Shown here: positions 1-11,712 of the stretch, one piece after another
Layout: each line of letters begins with the position of its first letter
Position numbering within the stretch: the stretch's first letter is position 1
Assembly: GCF_001761485.1 (NCBI RefSeq)
Contig: NC_090774.1
Span: 1 to 64,000 of the forward strand
Source: Yarrowia lipolytica
Lineage: Eukaryota; Ascomycota; Dipodascomycetes; Dipodascales
Direction: 5' to 3'
Length of the DNA: 64,000 bases
Made by a program: the position numbers and the translations under genes
Notes under the pieces: model-generated
Seen by the model: only the letters and a program-made list of their open reading frames with translations
Databases searched by the model: none
Told to the model about the DNA's origin: nothing

Positions 1-149
1 GCGTGCTCAGTCGAATCCTCCACTAGGGGGCGGAGACTCTCCTGACGAGTTTCTCTGATAGAGAGAATAGTCTGGTTATCAGAACGCCTCTTAGCAAGTG
101 ATATGTAAGTCTTTAATGTACTTGTTATATGAATTCATTTTATTCAACA
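1..149. mobile_element. LTR fossil, 3' part (244-bp LTR family, TGTTGAAT...ATTCAACA)
   Basis: Seen: these bases align along their whole length with the second half of the complete solo LTR at 19781-20024, and both end in ATTCAACA. The left part lies outside the window. The right edge abuts LINE coding sequence directly, so the element is inserted in the LINE relic. Family assignment to a Ty3/gypsy-type yeast element is inference only. Whether this is a solo LTR or one end of a longer element cannot be seen. Confidence 0.65.
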
Positions 150-2030
150 AGGATGATCCTTGCCGCGTGCTTCTGTAGTTTCCTTGTTCTGTTCAATGCC
201 GCATCGGTTAGTTGGTAGTACCAGACCTCCTATCCGTACTCGATGACTGGCACGACGCATGTCAGGTAGAGGCGCCGGGCGGCCTCGCTCGTGACCCCGC
301 ATTGGCGTCGTTCCCGTCGCTGAGTGACCCCCAGCGCTGCTTCTCCTAGCTCGAGTGCTTAGTGCCAATGTGGGCTGTAAATTTCATGTTGGTGTCCAGA
401 GTGATGCCGCGCAACTTCACCTGTTCCTGTGGGAGGCGGATGTCTCCCGTTAGTTGTTGGAGTTTCCTCCTTGGAATCTCGTCCTTTTCTGCCACGGTGA
501 ATGAATCCTAGCTTGTCGCCGTAGTACATGTTGTGTGGTCCACACAACTATGGATGCCTACAGTGATGTCGTCAGTTTAGCCTATCACTTATGCGTCATA
601 GCTCTTGACTACTCGGTAGAGCTGCGTAGTGTTTAACAGGAACAGGAGCTGCGAGATTGGAGATTTCTGGGGAATGTCTACCTGTACTGCCCGTGGGGTC
701 AGTGTCTGCTGTCGACCACTAGTGAGATTGAGCGTCCCGTGAGGAACGAACATACCCACCGGATAACCGTTTTTGGGACTTTGAGTGTCCCCAGTGTTGA
801 TAGCAGGGTGTCTCGGTGCACTTTGTCGAATCGTGCTTTGACGTCTACCATCAGGGCTGTGGTCCGGGTGTCTATACGCTTGTTCGCCAGCTGGGCGTCC
901 TGGATCAGCGTCAGCACCGCATCTGGTGCGGAGTATCTGCTTCGTCTTCCGAATGGCTCTTTCGGCGTGTCCCCTGTGATGTGTGTCAGCCTTTGTTGGA
1001 TGATGGCCTCGAGGACCTTCCCCATCACATTTAGCAGGCTATTTGGCCTGTAGGATTTGGGCAGTGCCCAGTCCCGCTTTTCTCCCTTCCGCAAGACCAC
1101 CGTGTTCCTGGTCCTCCACGCCAGTGGCTGGTCCGCCTCGGTGCACGCAACATACAGGCGGAGAAGGTATGGGTACATGGCTTGGTTCTTGTGTGCTTCC
1201 TTTATGACCCTGGCCTTGTGCATGTCAGACCCCAGAGCCCTTTTGGGGTTCTGGCGGTCGATCTGAAGAGATCCTCTTCGATGAGCTTCCCTCACTTCTC
1301 GTCTACCTCTAGCGTGTAGTCCAGTGGTGTCGACTTAGACGGCGGAGAGGCGGGATTAGTCCTCCTTCCAGTGCATCTGCATTCTCCATCCATCCGGCTT
1401 GCGTAGTGGCGGGAGGGGGCTTGGTTGGTGGGCGGGCAGTATTTGGCTGCGCGCCAAATGCCTCCTCTTCGAAACGATTTGAGGTAGTTTTTCCACATTT
1501 GCGCCTTGGCCTGGCGGGCCTGCCAGTGGAACTCGTGCGTCATGAACCTGGCTGTCTCGATGTTTTCGTCCGTCCGTTCTTTTCTGGCATCTTTCTTCGC
1601 CCACATAGTCTCGGCAAGATAGCCCCTGAGATAGTCGGACCCCCATCTCTTACACCGCGGTGAGATCCTCTTTACTCGGGCGTTCTCATTCGTGCCCCTT
1701 GTATCACCTTTGCAACATCTTCTGCCAAGACGCCTATCTGGTGGTCAGCCGTGGTTCTGTGTGCTCTGATCTTCTTCGCCGCCGTTGTCAGGGCGATCTG
1801 GAACCATAACCAGTTGTCTTCCTTCTGCGTGCCGTTGTAATCCAACCTTCTCGCCTCCTCTGTCTCCCGGCTCCAGCTTTCCCTCCTTGTACTCCCAGTT
1901 CAACTGGAGATGGTCAGACAGGCTATCCGTGTGTTCTCCGAAGAAGAACTTGTCGGCAATTTCAGCCTGTGCCAAAATTTTGATACCATGATATCCCATA
2001 TCTTCGAGGGCACGATCGAGAATAAAGAGT
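150..2030 (-). mobile_element. Degenerate non-LTR retrotransposon (LINE), endonuclease end to RT C-terminus
   Basis: Read on the minus strand, the pieces come in LINE order. An endonuclease tail with an SDH motif lies near 1900. A linker typical of LINEs follows (about 1300-1600), with MWKNYLKSF and IWRAAKY. The reverse transcriptase spans about 1290-550, with SYRPNSLLNVMGKVLE, motif A (VDVKARFD), DIPQKSP, and a TDD catalytic remnant near 565. The post-RT part is at about 150-440, with LRGITLDTN, LTCVVPVIEYG and KLQKHAARIILG. The pieces fall in several frames with internal stops, so it is dead. The RT type resembles the Tad/I/jockey side of LINE diversity rather than L1; that is from memory of the families. 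The 3' part is cut by the LTR at 1-149. The 5' end is not sharply defined. Confidence 0.85.
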
Positions 2031-3621
2031 AGAATTCATCTTGAATAATGTCTACAGTGTACTGTATGTACTTCAGTAATCGATGGAAAAGCTATATTCT
2101 ACTGCACAAACCTGGGAGTGATGTTGCTATTTTTCACGTGTGTGGTTTTAACAACGACAAATGAGCTCTTGGGGAACAATTTGATACCACAATGCCCCTA
2201 GTGTCTGCCTTAATCGAATGATCTATGTCTTTCTGGGGTGTTAGGACTCGTGACCAAGCATCCGCCGAAAACTGGTGCCATGGAAACCCCAAATAGATAA
2301 GCGTATGATACCTCACCTCGTGAGACGTGGTATCAGTGGCCACTTGAATATGGGCAACTGCGATACGCCTCGGTCTCATTGATCAATCATTTGTGTGGGC
2401 GATGTCAAGGGCTGGGCTGTGACTCGATGGAATAGCATGATTCGGTGTTTTGGACTGACAAGGGAGAGTCAATGCCCAAAGCCTGTCCCGGTGTTAACCT
2501 GATGCCACTCAAACCGCATGGTAGCAATGCTAGAATGGGTTTATATTCCAGTACAGTAGCTAGATGCCTCATGGCTCTCGTTGTCATGCGCCCCAGTCCA
2601 ACTCACGCATGTTTAACAGTATAAAAACTAACTTACTTTGAAGGTTGTTGGATCCTGGTATGGCCATGTGTCTTGTGTCTGTGTCTTGTGTCTGTGTCTG
2701 TGTCTGTGTCCTGTGTCACGAGTTGCATGCAAATGACGGTTCCCCTAAAAGTGGCGATTACAGTGGCGTTGCTGATGATGAACAGAGGCAGAGTTGAATA
2801 AAATGGAGGGAAAGTAGAGGGATACATCTTGCTGTAGATCAGGCTCGAGTCTGAGAAATGAGACGTGTCACGATGGAGCAAATGTCGGCAGTGCGACGCT
2901 GACGACGGGGGCCAATAACGTTAGCGCTATTATCGTGAATACAGGATGAGTACAGTACTGTACTCACATCTAAACACCAGGCGAGTTGCGGCGCCCACTG
3001 CCTGGTCGTAACGTTGTGGGTTTAGCAGCATTGTGACCTCCACTGCTGCTTGTTGAGTCACCGTTCGGTGTCTGTGGTGAATGAGGCATCGAGCAATATC
3101 ACACTGGAATGGGCCTCATATGTTTAACACGTCAGTGCATCACCGAATTGGTGTCATTGAATGACGTGGTCTGGGTTTACGTTGAGGAGCAAGGGGACGT
3201 TGAGGAGTGCGCTTGAATTGTAGAGCCACCGAAAGTTGAGAGCGCGTTTGTATGTCAGGTTGAAGAAGTCTCTGCTGATGTCGTGCATGCCGCCTCTGAC
3301 GGTGTTGGTGCTTCTGTTGTTGCCGTTGTCCTGGTATGTTTTCTCGTCCATGTCAATAATCTCGCGATGTTTGTGCTGCGGGGCATCACGTGTTTAAACT
3401 TCGAGTTTTAACTTGTTCAGAGTGGCAATAAAGAAGGCTGGACAATGGGCATGGCAGCCGACGGACCCAACGGAGCTCCATGAGACCATGTACTGTAGCT
3501 GCTACGAGTACTGTACTTGTACCGGTACTTATACGGTATCATACTATGTGCGTTGCACTAACTAGCAAACATATCTCTTAATTATAAACGTTTATTGAGC
3601 TCAAGGACTAACACGGAAGGT
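2031..3621. other. Gene-free stretch
   Basis: No open frame here has recognisable content. A TGTGTC simple repeat lies at about 2665-2712. About 60 bases at 2139-2200 resemble 17768-17826 on the same strand. A short TACTGTAC-rich patch lies at about 3491-3540. Nothing else was recognised. Confidence 0.6.
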
Positions 3622-6414
3622 CTAGGCCATGATGGCAAACAGAGGAAGGGCCATCAGGACACCAACCGAAAGAAGAGAAGCATCGTTGGCCTGTTGAGGA
3701 CTAACTGAGTCGGTAGTTGACTGATTGGGGGTGTTATTGGGGACGCTGTTAGCTTCAGATGATCCAGAAGAGTGTAGAGAGCCTGGAGATTCTGGTGAAT
3801 CAGAATAATTGGGAGAGCCAGGGGACCTTGAGGAGCTGGAAGAATCACTGGCACCCAGGAATCCCGAAGAGTTCAGCACAGAGGAGTCAGATCCAGGGGT
3901 TCCAGGGGTTCCAGGAGGTCCTGGGGAGCCGGGAGATCCATAAGACGCACTTTGACCGCTACTTCCGGGACTGCTATCTGCGAGATTGGAAGAATCTCTT
4001 CGGGGGTTTGTAGAGTCACTCCCGGTACCCCCATATACTCCAGTAATTTTGGATGCTGGACCGTATGATCCATGAGGTCCTGTGTTACCATCGGGGTGGT
4101 TGGCATCTACGGATCCGATGGAACCACTTCCACCATGAGAGCTAGGGCTGTTGAAGACAGTGGATTCATGAGGAGGAACGGTAATAAAGACAGTAACCGT
4201 ATCTTCTGAGAAGACAATTGCATCTGAAGAGACTACCGAGCTCAGTACCAGCAGTAGCGTAGATAGTAACAGTAGCCGTGGGAGCAGAGGAGGTATACTC
4301 ACCGATAGTAGCTGCCATAGTAATTTCTGTAACAGTCACCTGATCGAAAAAGTCTCCGTCGATAAGAGTCTGTGTGCCTGTAGTGGTGCCAGGAATGATA
4401 GTAGTAGAGACAACGCTGACATCTGAGACCGTAGTTACCTGCTCGTAGAGATCACCGTCAGGGTTGGTGAGGATATGTGTGCCAGCTGTAGGACTGGGAA
4501 CGACATTGGTAGAGACAGTGCTGGCGCCAGGGACAACAGTTACCTGCTCATAGAGATCACCATCAGGGTTGGTGAGTATTTGTGTGCCTGCAGTAGGACC
4601 GGGGACAGTGTTCGTTGAGACAAGGACACGAGTGATCTCCTCGTAGATGTCCCCGTTGGCGTTTGTTAGAATCTGAGTGCCAGCTGTGGGGCCTGGAACT
4701 GTGATTGTAGATACAGGGCTAGCATCTGGAATAGTTGTAATCTGTTCGTACCAATCGCCATCAGCGTTGATGAGTATCTCAGTACCTTCTTGGGAGTCAG
4801 TAACAAAGTTGGTGGAGACAGGGGCACGTGTTATCTGCTCGATAAAGTCACCATCTGCATTGGTGGTGATCTCTGTTCCTTCAGTCGAGCCTAAGACGGT
4901 CGTTGTAGCAACGTAAGTAGCTGTTATCTGCTCGTAGAAATTACCATCGGGGTCGGTGAGGGTCGCAGTGCTGACTACACTTCCTGGAACAGTGGTAGTA
5001 GACACTGGGGTGGCTGTTACCTCTTCGAAGTAGTCACCATCGGCGTTAATAAAAGTAGCGGTTCCTTCAACTGATCCAGGGACGGTCATGGTAGACACAG
5101 GTGTGACGGTTACCTGCTCGTAAAAGTTACCATTCGGGTCTGTGAGTGTTGCTATACCTGCGGAAGGTCCTGGAACCGTAGCTGTAGAAATAAGGGTTGC
5201 AGTCACCTCTTCATAGTAGTCTCCGTTGGGGTCAGTGAGAGTAGCAGTTCCTTCTACAGACCCTGGAACAGTGATGGTGGAGATGGGGGTGGTAGTAACA
5301 CGCTCGTAGTAGTCACCATTAGCATCTGAGACAATTTCGGTTCCTGGAATGGTCCCGGGAACGGTAGAGGTATACGACGCTGTTGTAAAGTCTACGGCAG
5401 CCATTCCATATCCATTAGGCAAACCGAAGTCACCACGGCCTTGTGCAATACACCTGTTCAGACTCACCGCTGGGATTCGATAATTTCCTGAATACAGGAG
5501 GCAAGCTTGTGGATCAGTTCCGCTCATTTTACCCAGCATAGTAAGGAAGAGTCCATCTGCATGTCCTGATACCAGAGGTATTCTGCTGTCATCAAGCCCG
5601 GATTGAGCATAGGTGGAATTAACAAATCCGTTGTTTGGAGGAGCAGCATCAGCATCGATAGGTGATCCATCAGCATCATTTCGATTTCCATTCGCGTCGA
5701 CGTAATAAAAATCCAACATCCCCCAAGGGTTGGTAGATACCACTTCAAACGTATATCCCACACTGGCATTCAAAGTGTGAAAATACATAGACGGGTGGGT
5801 TCTGGGATCCTGAAGAACATAACCAAATATCTCAAGAATGAGGTACTCGCCCTCACGTCTGAATCTATAACGAACCTTTGCTACTCCAGGGGTAGTACCA
5901 ACTGCAGTTTGGGGTTCAATATAACGGAGCGTGTAAAGGCACCAACTGTAATGGATTTAGTGCCTGGGGGGGTTGTCTGGTCAAAAATGAATTCAACACT
6001 GAATGTTCCAGAAGCCATTGTAAGATCAATAATGGAAGTATCATCGAAGAACGAGGTTGCTGTAGCTCGGAAGTTGTAGTTGTCGTCAGTAGCAACCACC
6101 ATTGAAGAGAGGAACCTGGTTCTGACTTTCAATGTTGAAATTGTAAGTAACAGGAACAACGGAAGACGCAGAGTAGGAGGAAAGAGGACCTTGGATGGAA
6201 AAATCAGAATAATCTCCACTTTTCATGTTTATCACAATGGCAGCATCAAAAGCAAAGCTGAGCTCAGCTTCCCAAGTATCCCACGACCAGCCAAGGGTTC
6301 GGGTGCTGTCCTGAGCCTTGTGAACAGACATGCCTGTGATCGGATTTAGCGGCGCCGTCTGAGCTAGAGCCACAGAGACCGCAACAATATGATGAAGATA
6401 GAGCGAGTGATCAT
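3622..6414 (-). pseudogene. GPI-anchored adhesin-like cell wall protein, reading frame interrupted
   Basis: Seen: a surface-protein architecture spread over several frames. A hydrophobic signal-like start follows the ATG at 6414 and changes frame after about 9 codons, into a frame reading VSVALAQTAP. A globular N-terminal region (about 6370-5370) changes frame near 6105 and again near 5935. Then come eleven tandem repeats of about 31-35 residues (5368-4320), a Ser/Gly/Pro-rich stalk, and a hydrophobic C-terminus (SVGVLMALPLFAIMA) typical of a GPI signal, ending at 3622. The switch into the last frame lies at about 4300-4224, where a GTGAGT donor at 4302 and a TTCAG acceptor at 4224 could act as a 79-base intron. 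The three upstream breaks have no splice signals. The family is not recognised; an adhesin role is inferred from architecture. It may be a decaying gene or carry sequencing indels; the central 540-codon frame is intact. Confidence 0.65.
4320..5368 (-). repeat. Eleven tandem adhesin repeats, about 95 bp each
   Basis: Each unit encodes a pattern like TVPGSVEGTATLTDPNGDYY followed by E-Q-V/I-T and a Pro-Val-Ser-Thr tail. Units differ by substitutions and by 3-4 residue insertions, so the array is old enough to have diverged. It lies inside the adhesin-like gene and keeps one open frame throughout. Confidence 0.85.
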
Positions 6415-9400
6415 TGGTGTGTATAGATGTTTACCGTACTCAGCATGCGTTTATGTACATCTCTATTAACCAAGTAAAATCGTCTGCTCCTCTGTCGATT
6501 TTTTCGGTTTTTACGCAAAGTAGCAGCCGAATTGGTAACAGTACGTCCCAAAAAGCTGTCGAAACAAGAAAAATAAGTCTTGGTCTAGATTTTATTGATG
6601 AAATTGGCAATCTTCCTACTTCGCCACCATCCCTACGGTCCACAACTTTACTCCTTTCGGAATCTACTGTAGCCGGAAACAGACTGTCAAGGCTAACTGT
6701 GAGATTTTCCACTAATAATGGATGCCAAGAATTTAACAACTGTACCTGCGCAGTACAGTACTGTACAGTACAGTACCCGTATTGTATAATATCAGATACA
6801 CTGCAGTCTGACATGCAATGTGATGGCTTACCTTAGTGCGAATCATCAGAAATGAAACCTCTGAATAGACCATCATCCTGTTAATATGTTTCAATCACTT
6901 CCACAGTGTCACTACGGAATTTTACAATGTCGCTTACTGACAACACAGAGCCGAATGTAGCAATTGTGGACTAGCTTCCCCACGGATCGGTACGCAATCA
7001 TGCATCAATACGTGAGCCTAAATACGATTCCTACCAAGACAATGGGAAAGAAAGTTTAGTGAGTTGCGTTGTTTCAGCCGTTCGCTTGACGAAGGACTGA
7101 GACACGACGTACGGGTTGATACCTCGTACTCGTGGTTATCTGCGTACGATACATAAACCGACCACAATATCATTTGCCCAGATGAACTCCACACAGGGCA
7201 ATGAGGTTGTCGGGTATCTTGTTTTGCCTCGAACCAACCCAACTCCAGTCTGCCACAGAAGAAACCACAGCCAGAGAACTGTGAGGCTGGCTGTGATGCC
7301 ATGTCAGTCACATATCTCATATTCCTGTTGGGTCAGTAGAAGTCCAAAAGGAGGCACTCCAATTTTGTGTGTCTGATTTGGGTAACAAAGATCTACTTGA
7401 GACATCTTCACGTTCATGCGAGTACAGATGGGATCAAAAATGATTTCTTCTGATTGATGTCATGAACCCCTTGAGATGTACTTGATATAACTACTACTTG
7501 TAGTACTGTAGCCACTGTATAGGTACAGTGTACTGTACTGCAGCTACTGTAGTATGTACTTTACAATGCCAATAAAATACCGGGGATTGCTTATATTAAT
7601 ATACATTGCATGAGAAGCCCTCATAACTCATTACTGATGACTCGAAGGTTGGCACAGATATAGTCCGGACTCTTTGTCTATAGTCTGATCTCTTTTCCAA
7701 TAGCCAGATTTCTGTCATGTCCTTAGACCACAAGTGGAAGAGCCTTAGCAACGCCATCTGGTACCAAAGCGGCGCTCTCTATTTGCTTAGGGCAAACAGC
7801 ATCTGGGGGGAGGGGTCACCGTAAAACGCCGAAACTTCTGCTTTAGCAACCAATGTCTGGAAACTCCCGGATCTGTAGAGATCCTAACGCCCATGTCAAT
7901 CTCCAATTCCGGCGGTAAGTCAGCATTATCAATCATTATCAATCGTGGAAGAGTTACATATGTACAATAAAAAACAATCGGGAAAAAACAATCGGGAAAA
8001 AACAATCGGCTGTAGCATCAGATACTTCGTGGACACCCAACCTTCCATCCAAGGAATCTCCAGCTACGCAGGCAGCGATATCGCTTGTTACGGTGGCTGT
8101 GAGGCGTGGAGAAGAGATTTTTCAACTGAATACGTAGGTGCAGACAAACTGGGTTTCGCGAGTTATCATTAGTTGCAACAGCTGCGAAGGTTTCTCTTGA
8201 TGGGTACTGTAGTTTGCTGCCGAGTCCTAAGGCGAGGTGACCTTTAAACTCGTAGCTCGCTGTGATGATAACTGTATGTACTGCTACAGTAAGACATTCC
8301 CATCCTTTTACGGAGATAGAGAGTCTCCCTGGATCTACCCTTGGCATTATACCCTTAATAGGGAAACTATAGTCACGTGGGTCACAGTATATGAACCATA
8401 CTCTAATACATATTGAAACAGTCCTCCAAACATCACCCCGAAAAGATGTTTCTAAGACCGACCCATGTATGTACATACTGTACCTACAGTACATACTGTA
8501 TGTCAACAGTACGACAATATTTCAAAGATATCTAAAAGATGTAAGCTACAGAGCCGTCAGAGTACAGATTCTCCTTCGTTTAATTCCTTCTCTTTCATCC
8601 GCGGATCCACTCGCGGACCCCAGATTGTAGCCGTATGTAATGGAACTACTGTACATGTACTTGTGGGTGTCGCTATACGTGATATCTCAGGCAGTTTACA
8701 AGCCCCCTTGTAAATTGCGGACTAGCTCCTCTGAAAAGATCTCTCGATCGATCAGTTACCTGCAGTAATTACAGTACATACTGTACATACTGTACATACA
8801 GTCTGTACTATACACTATACTATAATGTAACCCCGTCAGATTTTGTGTAGGCATCAAGATGGCTGCTGTGCGGGTACGTTTTGATCTTTGTAATAATGTC
8901 TTTTGGCACAGCTAGACTCAAACAAGGGTCTCAGATCGAGCAACCCAGTCTCAAGCTGGGGCTATTCTCCGGCACAGCAGTTCGAGGTCATTTTGCCAAG
9001 GCCCTATACTGCCAGGGAACAACACACGCCGGAATCGAACAAAAGTGTGGGACTACTGTAGCCTCTTCCCGATCATAATGGGATGCATGACTGTAATTAC
9101 GCCGACACAACGGTAAGGAAGGTTTGGGTGTATAGCCGGTTTCTTTGATGCAAGCTCCGTTCTATAGAATGCACTACCTTGCAGGATATTACACCGTTGG
9201 TATCGATAATCTCGGAATATTGTTCGTGTGTCTGTGTTAGTGCGACTGTGCGTTGCGTTACAGTACAGTAGTCCTTACGAAATACCCTTTGTGTGGCTTT
9301 GCAGACTTGAACTTGGCGGTAGGTACAGTATTCCGTCTTTTTTTAGACTGCTGTTCACGTCTACTTGTAGTGTTCATGTCATGTGTTGTTGGTACGATAT

Positions 9401-11481
9401 GTCAGCTCGAGCACATTGTCCCCTGTTCGAACCTTACTTGTGTTGAATCATAAAGCATTCATCCGCCAGGCCAGAACAACAGAGCAACAAGGGAGCTGTG
9501 ACCCATTGGGAGGATGGGGGTGTTGCGAAGAGGTCCCATTTAATTGGTGAGTACAGTCGCTACACCGCTACGTGCGGTGGGTTTGTCAGACGTGTTGTTG
9601 ATAAAAGGGACGCCCTTCCAAGCGGCACATCGTGTGATCGGAGGAGGAAAAGATGTCACGCTCGTGATTGTGGTGACTACCAGCTCCTGCGGTTAAATTT
9701 ATCGTACTGGCTATTGTTTCTACTCCACCATCGCCCCTCCGGACATAGCTTGACTTATCGACATTGAGACTTTAGGGGGCATCGGGCCGTAATGGGATTA
9801 TTACGAGATGTGATACGTGTGGTACCCTGCTTTCCATGTCGACTCAGAGCTGCTCACTGCGGCTTCTGTACCACCCAGGAACCTCTCGTACGTGCACAAT
9901 GGCCACTATGGCCTTTTATTCTTGAATCACTCATAATGAACCAGCTGAGCGGTACTTTTGACCTGATGATTGGACGTATTCACGTCCTTCCAGCTGCTAC
10001 AATATGGCTGCAATTTACTATTGTATCGTACAGTACATACTGTAGCAGCTGTTGTTACTTAATCGCCACTTTTCTGCATAATATCCCCGCAGACGCGTTT
10101 TGCGATCAGCAGCTACAATAACGCGAGCTATGTCGACTACAGTATGTCTCGGTCTACTTGTATTACATTCCCGTGCGTGCCAGTGCAAGCACATACGCGT
10201 AGCTCGTTCTATATTATAATCCCGTTGTATATGTGACCTCATGAATGCCGTGTGACGTCGTTTGGTGTGTACAGTACAGACTTGTACTTTTACTTGGAGA
10301 CCCGCAATTTGTTTTCGAACAGCATAATGTCATAAAGCTGCTAAATGGCAAGCATATGTTCAGTGCCAATTAGAGTTAAAAGTACAATGTGTGACGTTCG
10401 TCGATGCAGGGTAACCGAAGAACGTAAAGAAAGGTAAAAAGCGAGGGGGTTTTAACTGATAGGCGGGTTGTCTCCTGTACACACAGGGCGTTGTTGAGGG
10501 GTCACAGCCCTTTGGGGGAGGCAGAGATTCCTGTTCTACAGTCAAAGGACACAAATAAAACGGGTAACAAAGCTCTATTCTAAACTATAGAGAACTGGTG
10601 ATTATATACACAACCCAAATAAGGTTTGTCGGGAGTATTATGTTTCCGGAGTAGCCTAAAAACACAGGCTACAAGTAGGGAGATGGCTCACAAATGTACT
10701 TGTACTGCACGTCCACGCATCAGACCGTGCCGCACCGAGAAGGATACACAGTTGCCGGATCGTTCGTACTTGTACTTGTGCTACTTGTAGAACGGTCTTC
10801 GAAAATTAGACAGTTACAATAATCATCACACGATACAAAGCAGCACGTAGAGAGACCCTACGGGAAGATAACCTTTTCATGTTCGTCTGTAGTTCCTATT
10901 TGTGAAGAGTACATACACAAGAAGGGGGCACCCTTGACCAGTTGTAGGTACAGTATGTACAGTACAGTACAGTATGTACTTGTAACAATCTCTTACACGT
11001 GGCAGGGAGATACCTGTGCAAATACAAGTGTGCAGTAGTCGCCAATCAGTGGCCACCCTTTATTATTCTGGACAGGTTCTTGCGCTTGCATTGTTGCCAC
11101 GCGATCTAGGCACGTGAATTAAGATTCGAACGCGACATTGCTGTATGAACTCGTACTTGTACCGCGAGTGGTGACACGCGTATGTATTATTCGTCGTCGT
11201 GCCCTGTACGCGTACTGTACTGTACCTGCACTGTACATGTTAGACACAGACAACAGTCAGTGTGGGTCCTGCTGGCAGGGCTCGCACAACTCTGTCTCCC
11301 AACTGGTCAGCTACTGTACGCCCACCCGATTTTTCTAACTAATAATGACCCCATTCGTAAAGATAAAGGAGAGTAACTGTCGTGTACCACTTGCATCATG
11401 AAAGATCTGAAACGGACCGAAGTCTTAATGTACTCTCGTACATGCTGTACAGAACAAGTACTTGTCCTTAGATTGTGACCC
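6415..11481. other. Long gene-free stretch (about 5 kb)
   Basis: Only short, overlapping, unrecognised open frames are present. The DNA carries repeated clusters of short palindromic motifs (TACTGTAC, GTACAGTAC, TACTTGTA), for example at 6745-6780, 7494-7562, 8468-8516, 8770-8812 and 10949-10983. One short candidate spliced frame at 8859-9061 is described among the findings. No tRNA or 5S rRNA gene was recognised by eye. Confidence 0.5.
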
Positions 11482-11559
11482 TTCATGAATTCTCAAGTCT
11501 TCTAGAACCTTCCATTATTAGAGTTTTACCACACGTTATCTTTCGTTCACCTTCGAGAA
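11482..11559 (+). promoter_or_regulatory. Heat-shock elements upstream of HSP70
   Basis: TTCTAGAACCTTCC at 11500-11513 is a good three-unit heat-shock element (alternating TTC and GAA five bases apart). TTCATGAA at 11482-11489 and TTCGAGAA at 11552-11559 are further two-unit sites. They lie 150-230 bases before the HSP70 start, where Hsf1 sites are expected, so heat induction is likely. Confidence 0.75.
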
Positions 11560-11597
11560 ACATCACGAACTAATGCAGGTAGCATGCACAGGACATT

Positions 11598-11664
11598 ATT
11601 AAAGTCGGGGGTTTTCCACAGAAAATGGACACTATTAAAAGTCGGGGTGTCTGCCACAGAAAAT
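11598..11664 (+). repeat. Imperfect tandem duplication in the HSP70 leader
   Basis: Two copies of an about 30-base unit lie just before the HSP70 start codon, at 11598-11626 and 11634-11664. Both contain AAAGTCGGGG and end in CCACAGAAAAT. They lie in the presumed 5' untranslated leader. No function is known. Confidence 0.7.
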
Positions 11665-11712
11665 AGGCCATCACAAACACAAAAGAAAACGAAAGAAACA
11701 CATTACAACAAC

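Noticed and set aside
8895-9060. Possible small structured RNA (snRNA, SRP or RNase P RNA)
   Set aside because: Conserved elements of those RNAs were looked for by eye and not found.
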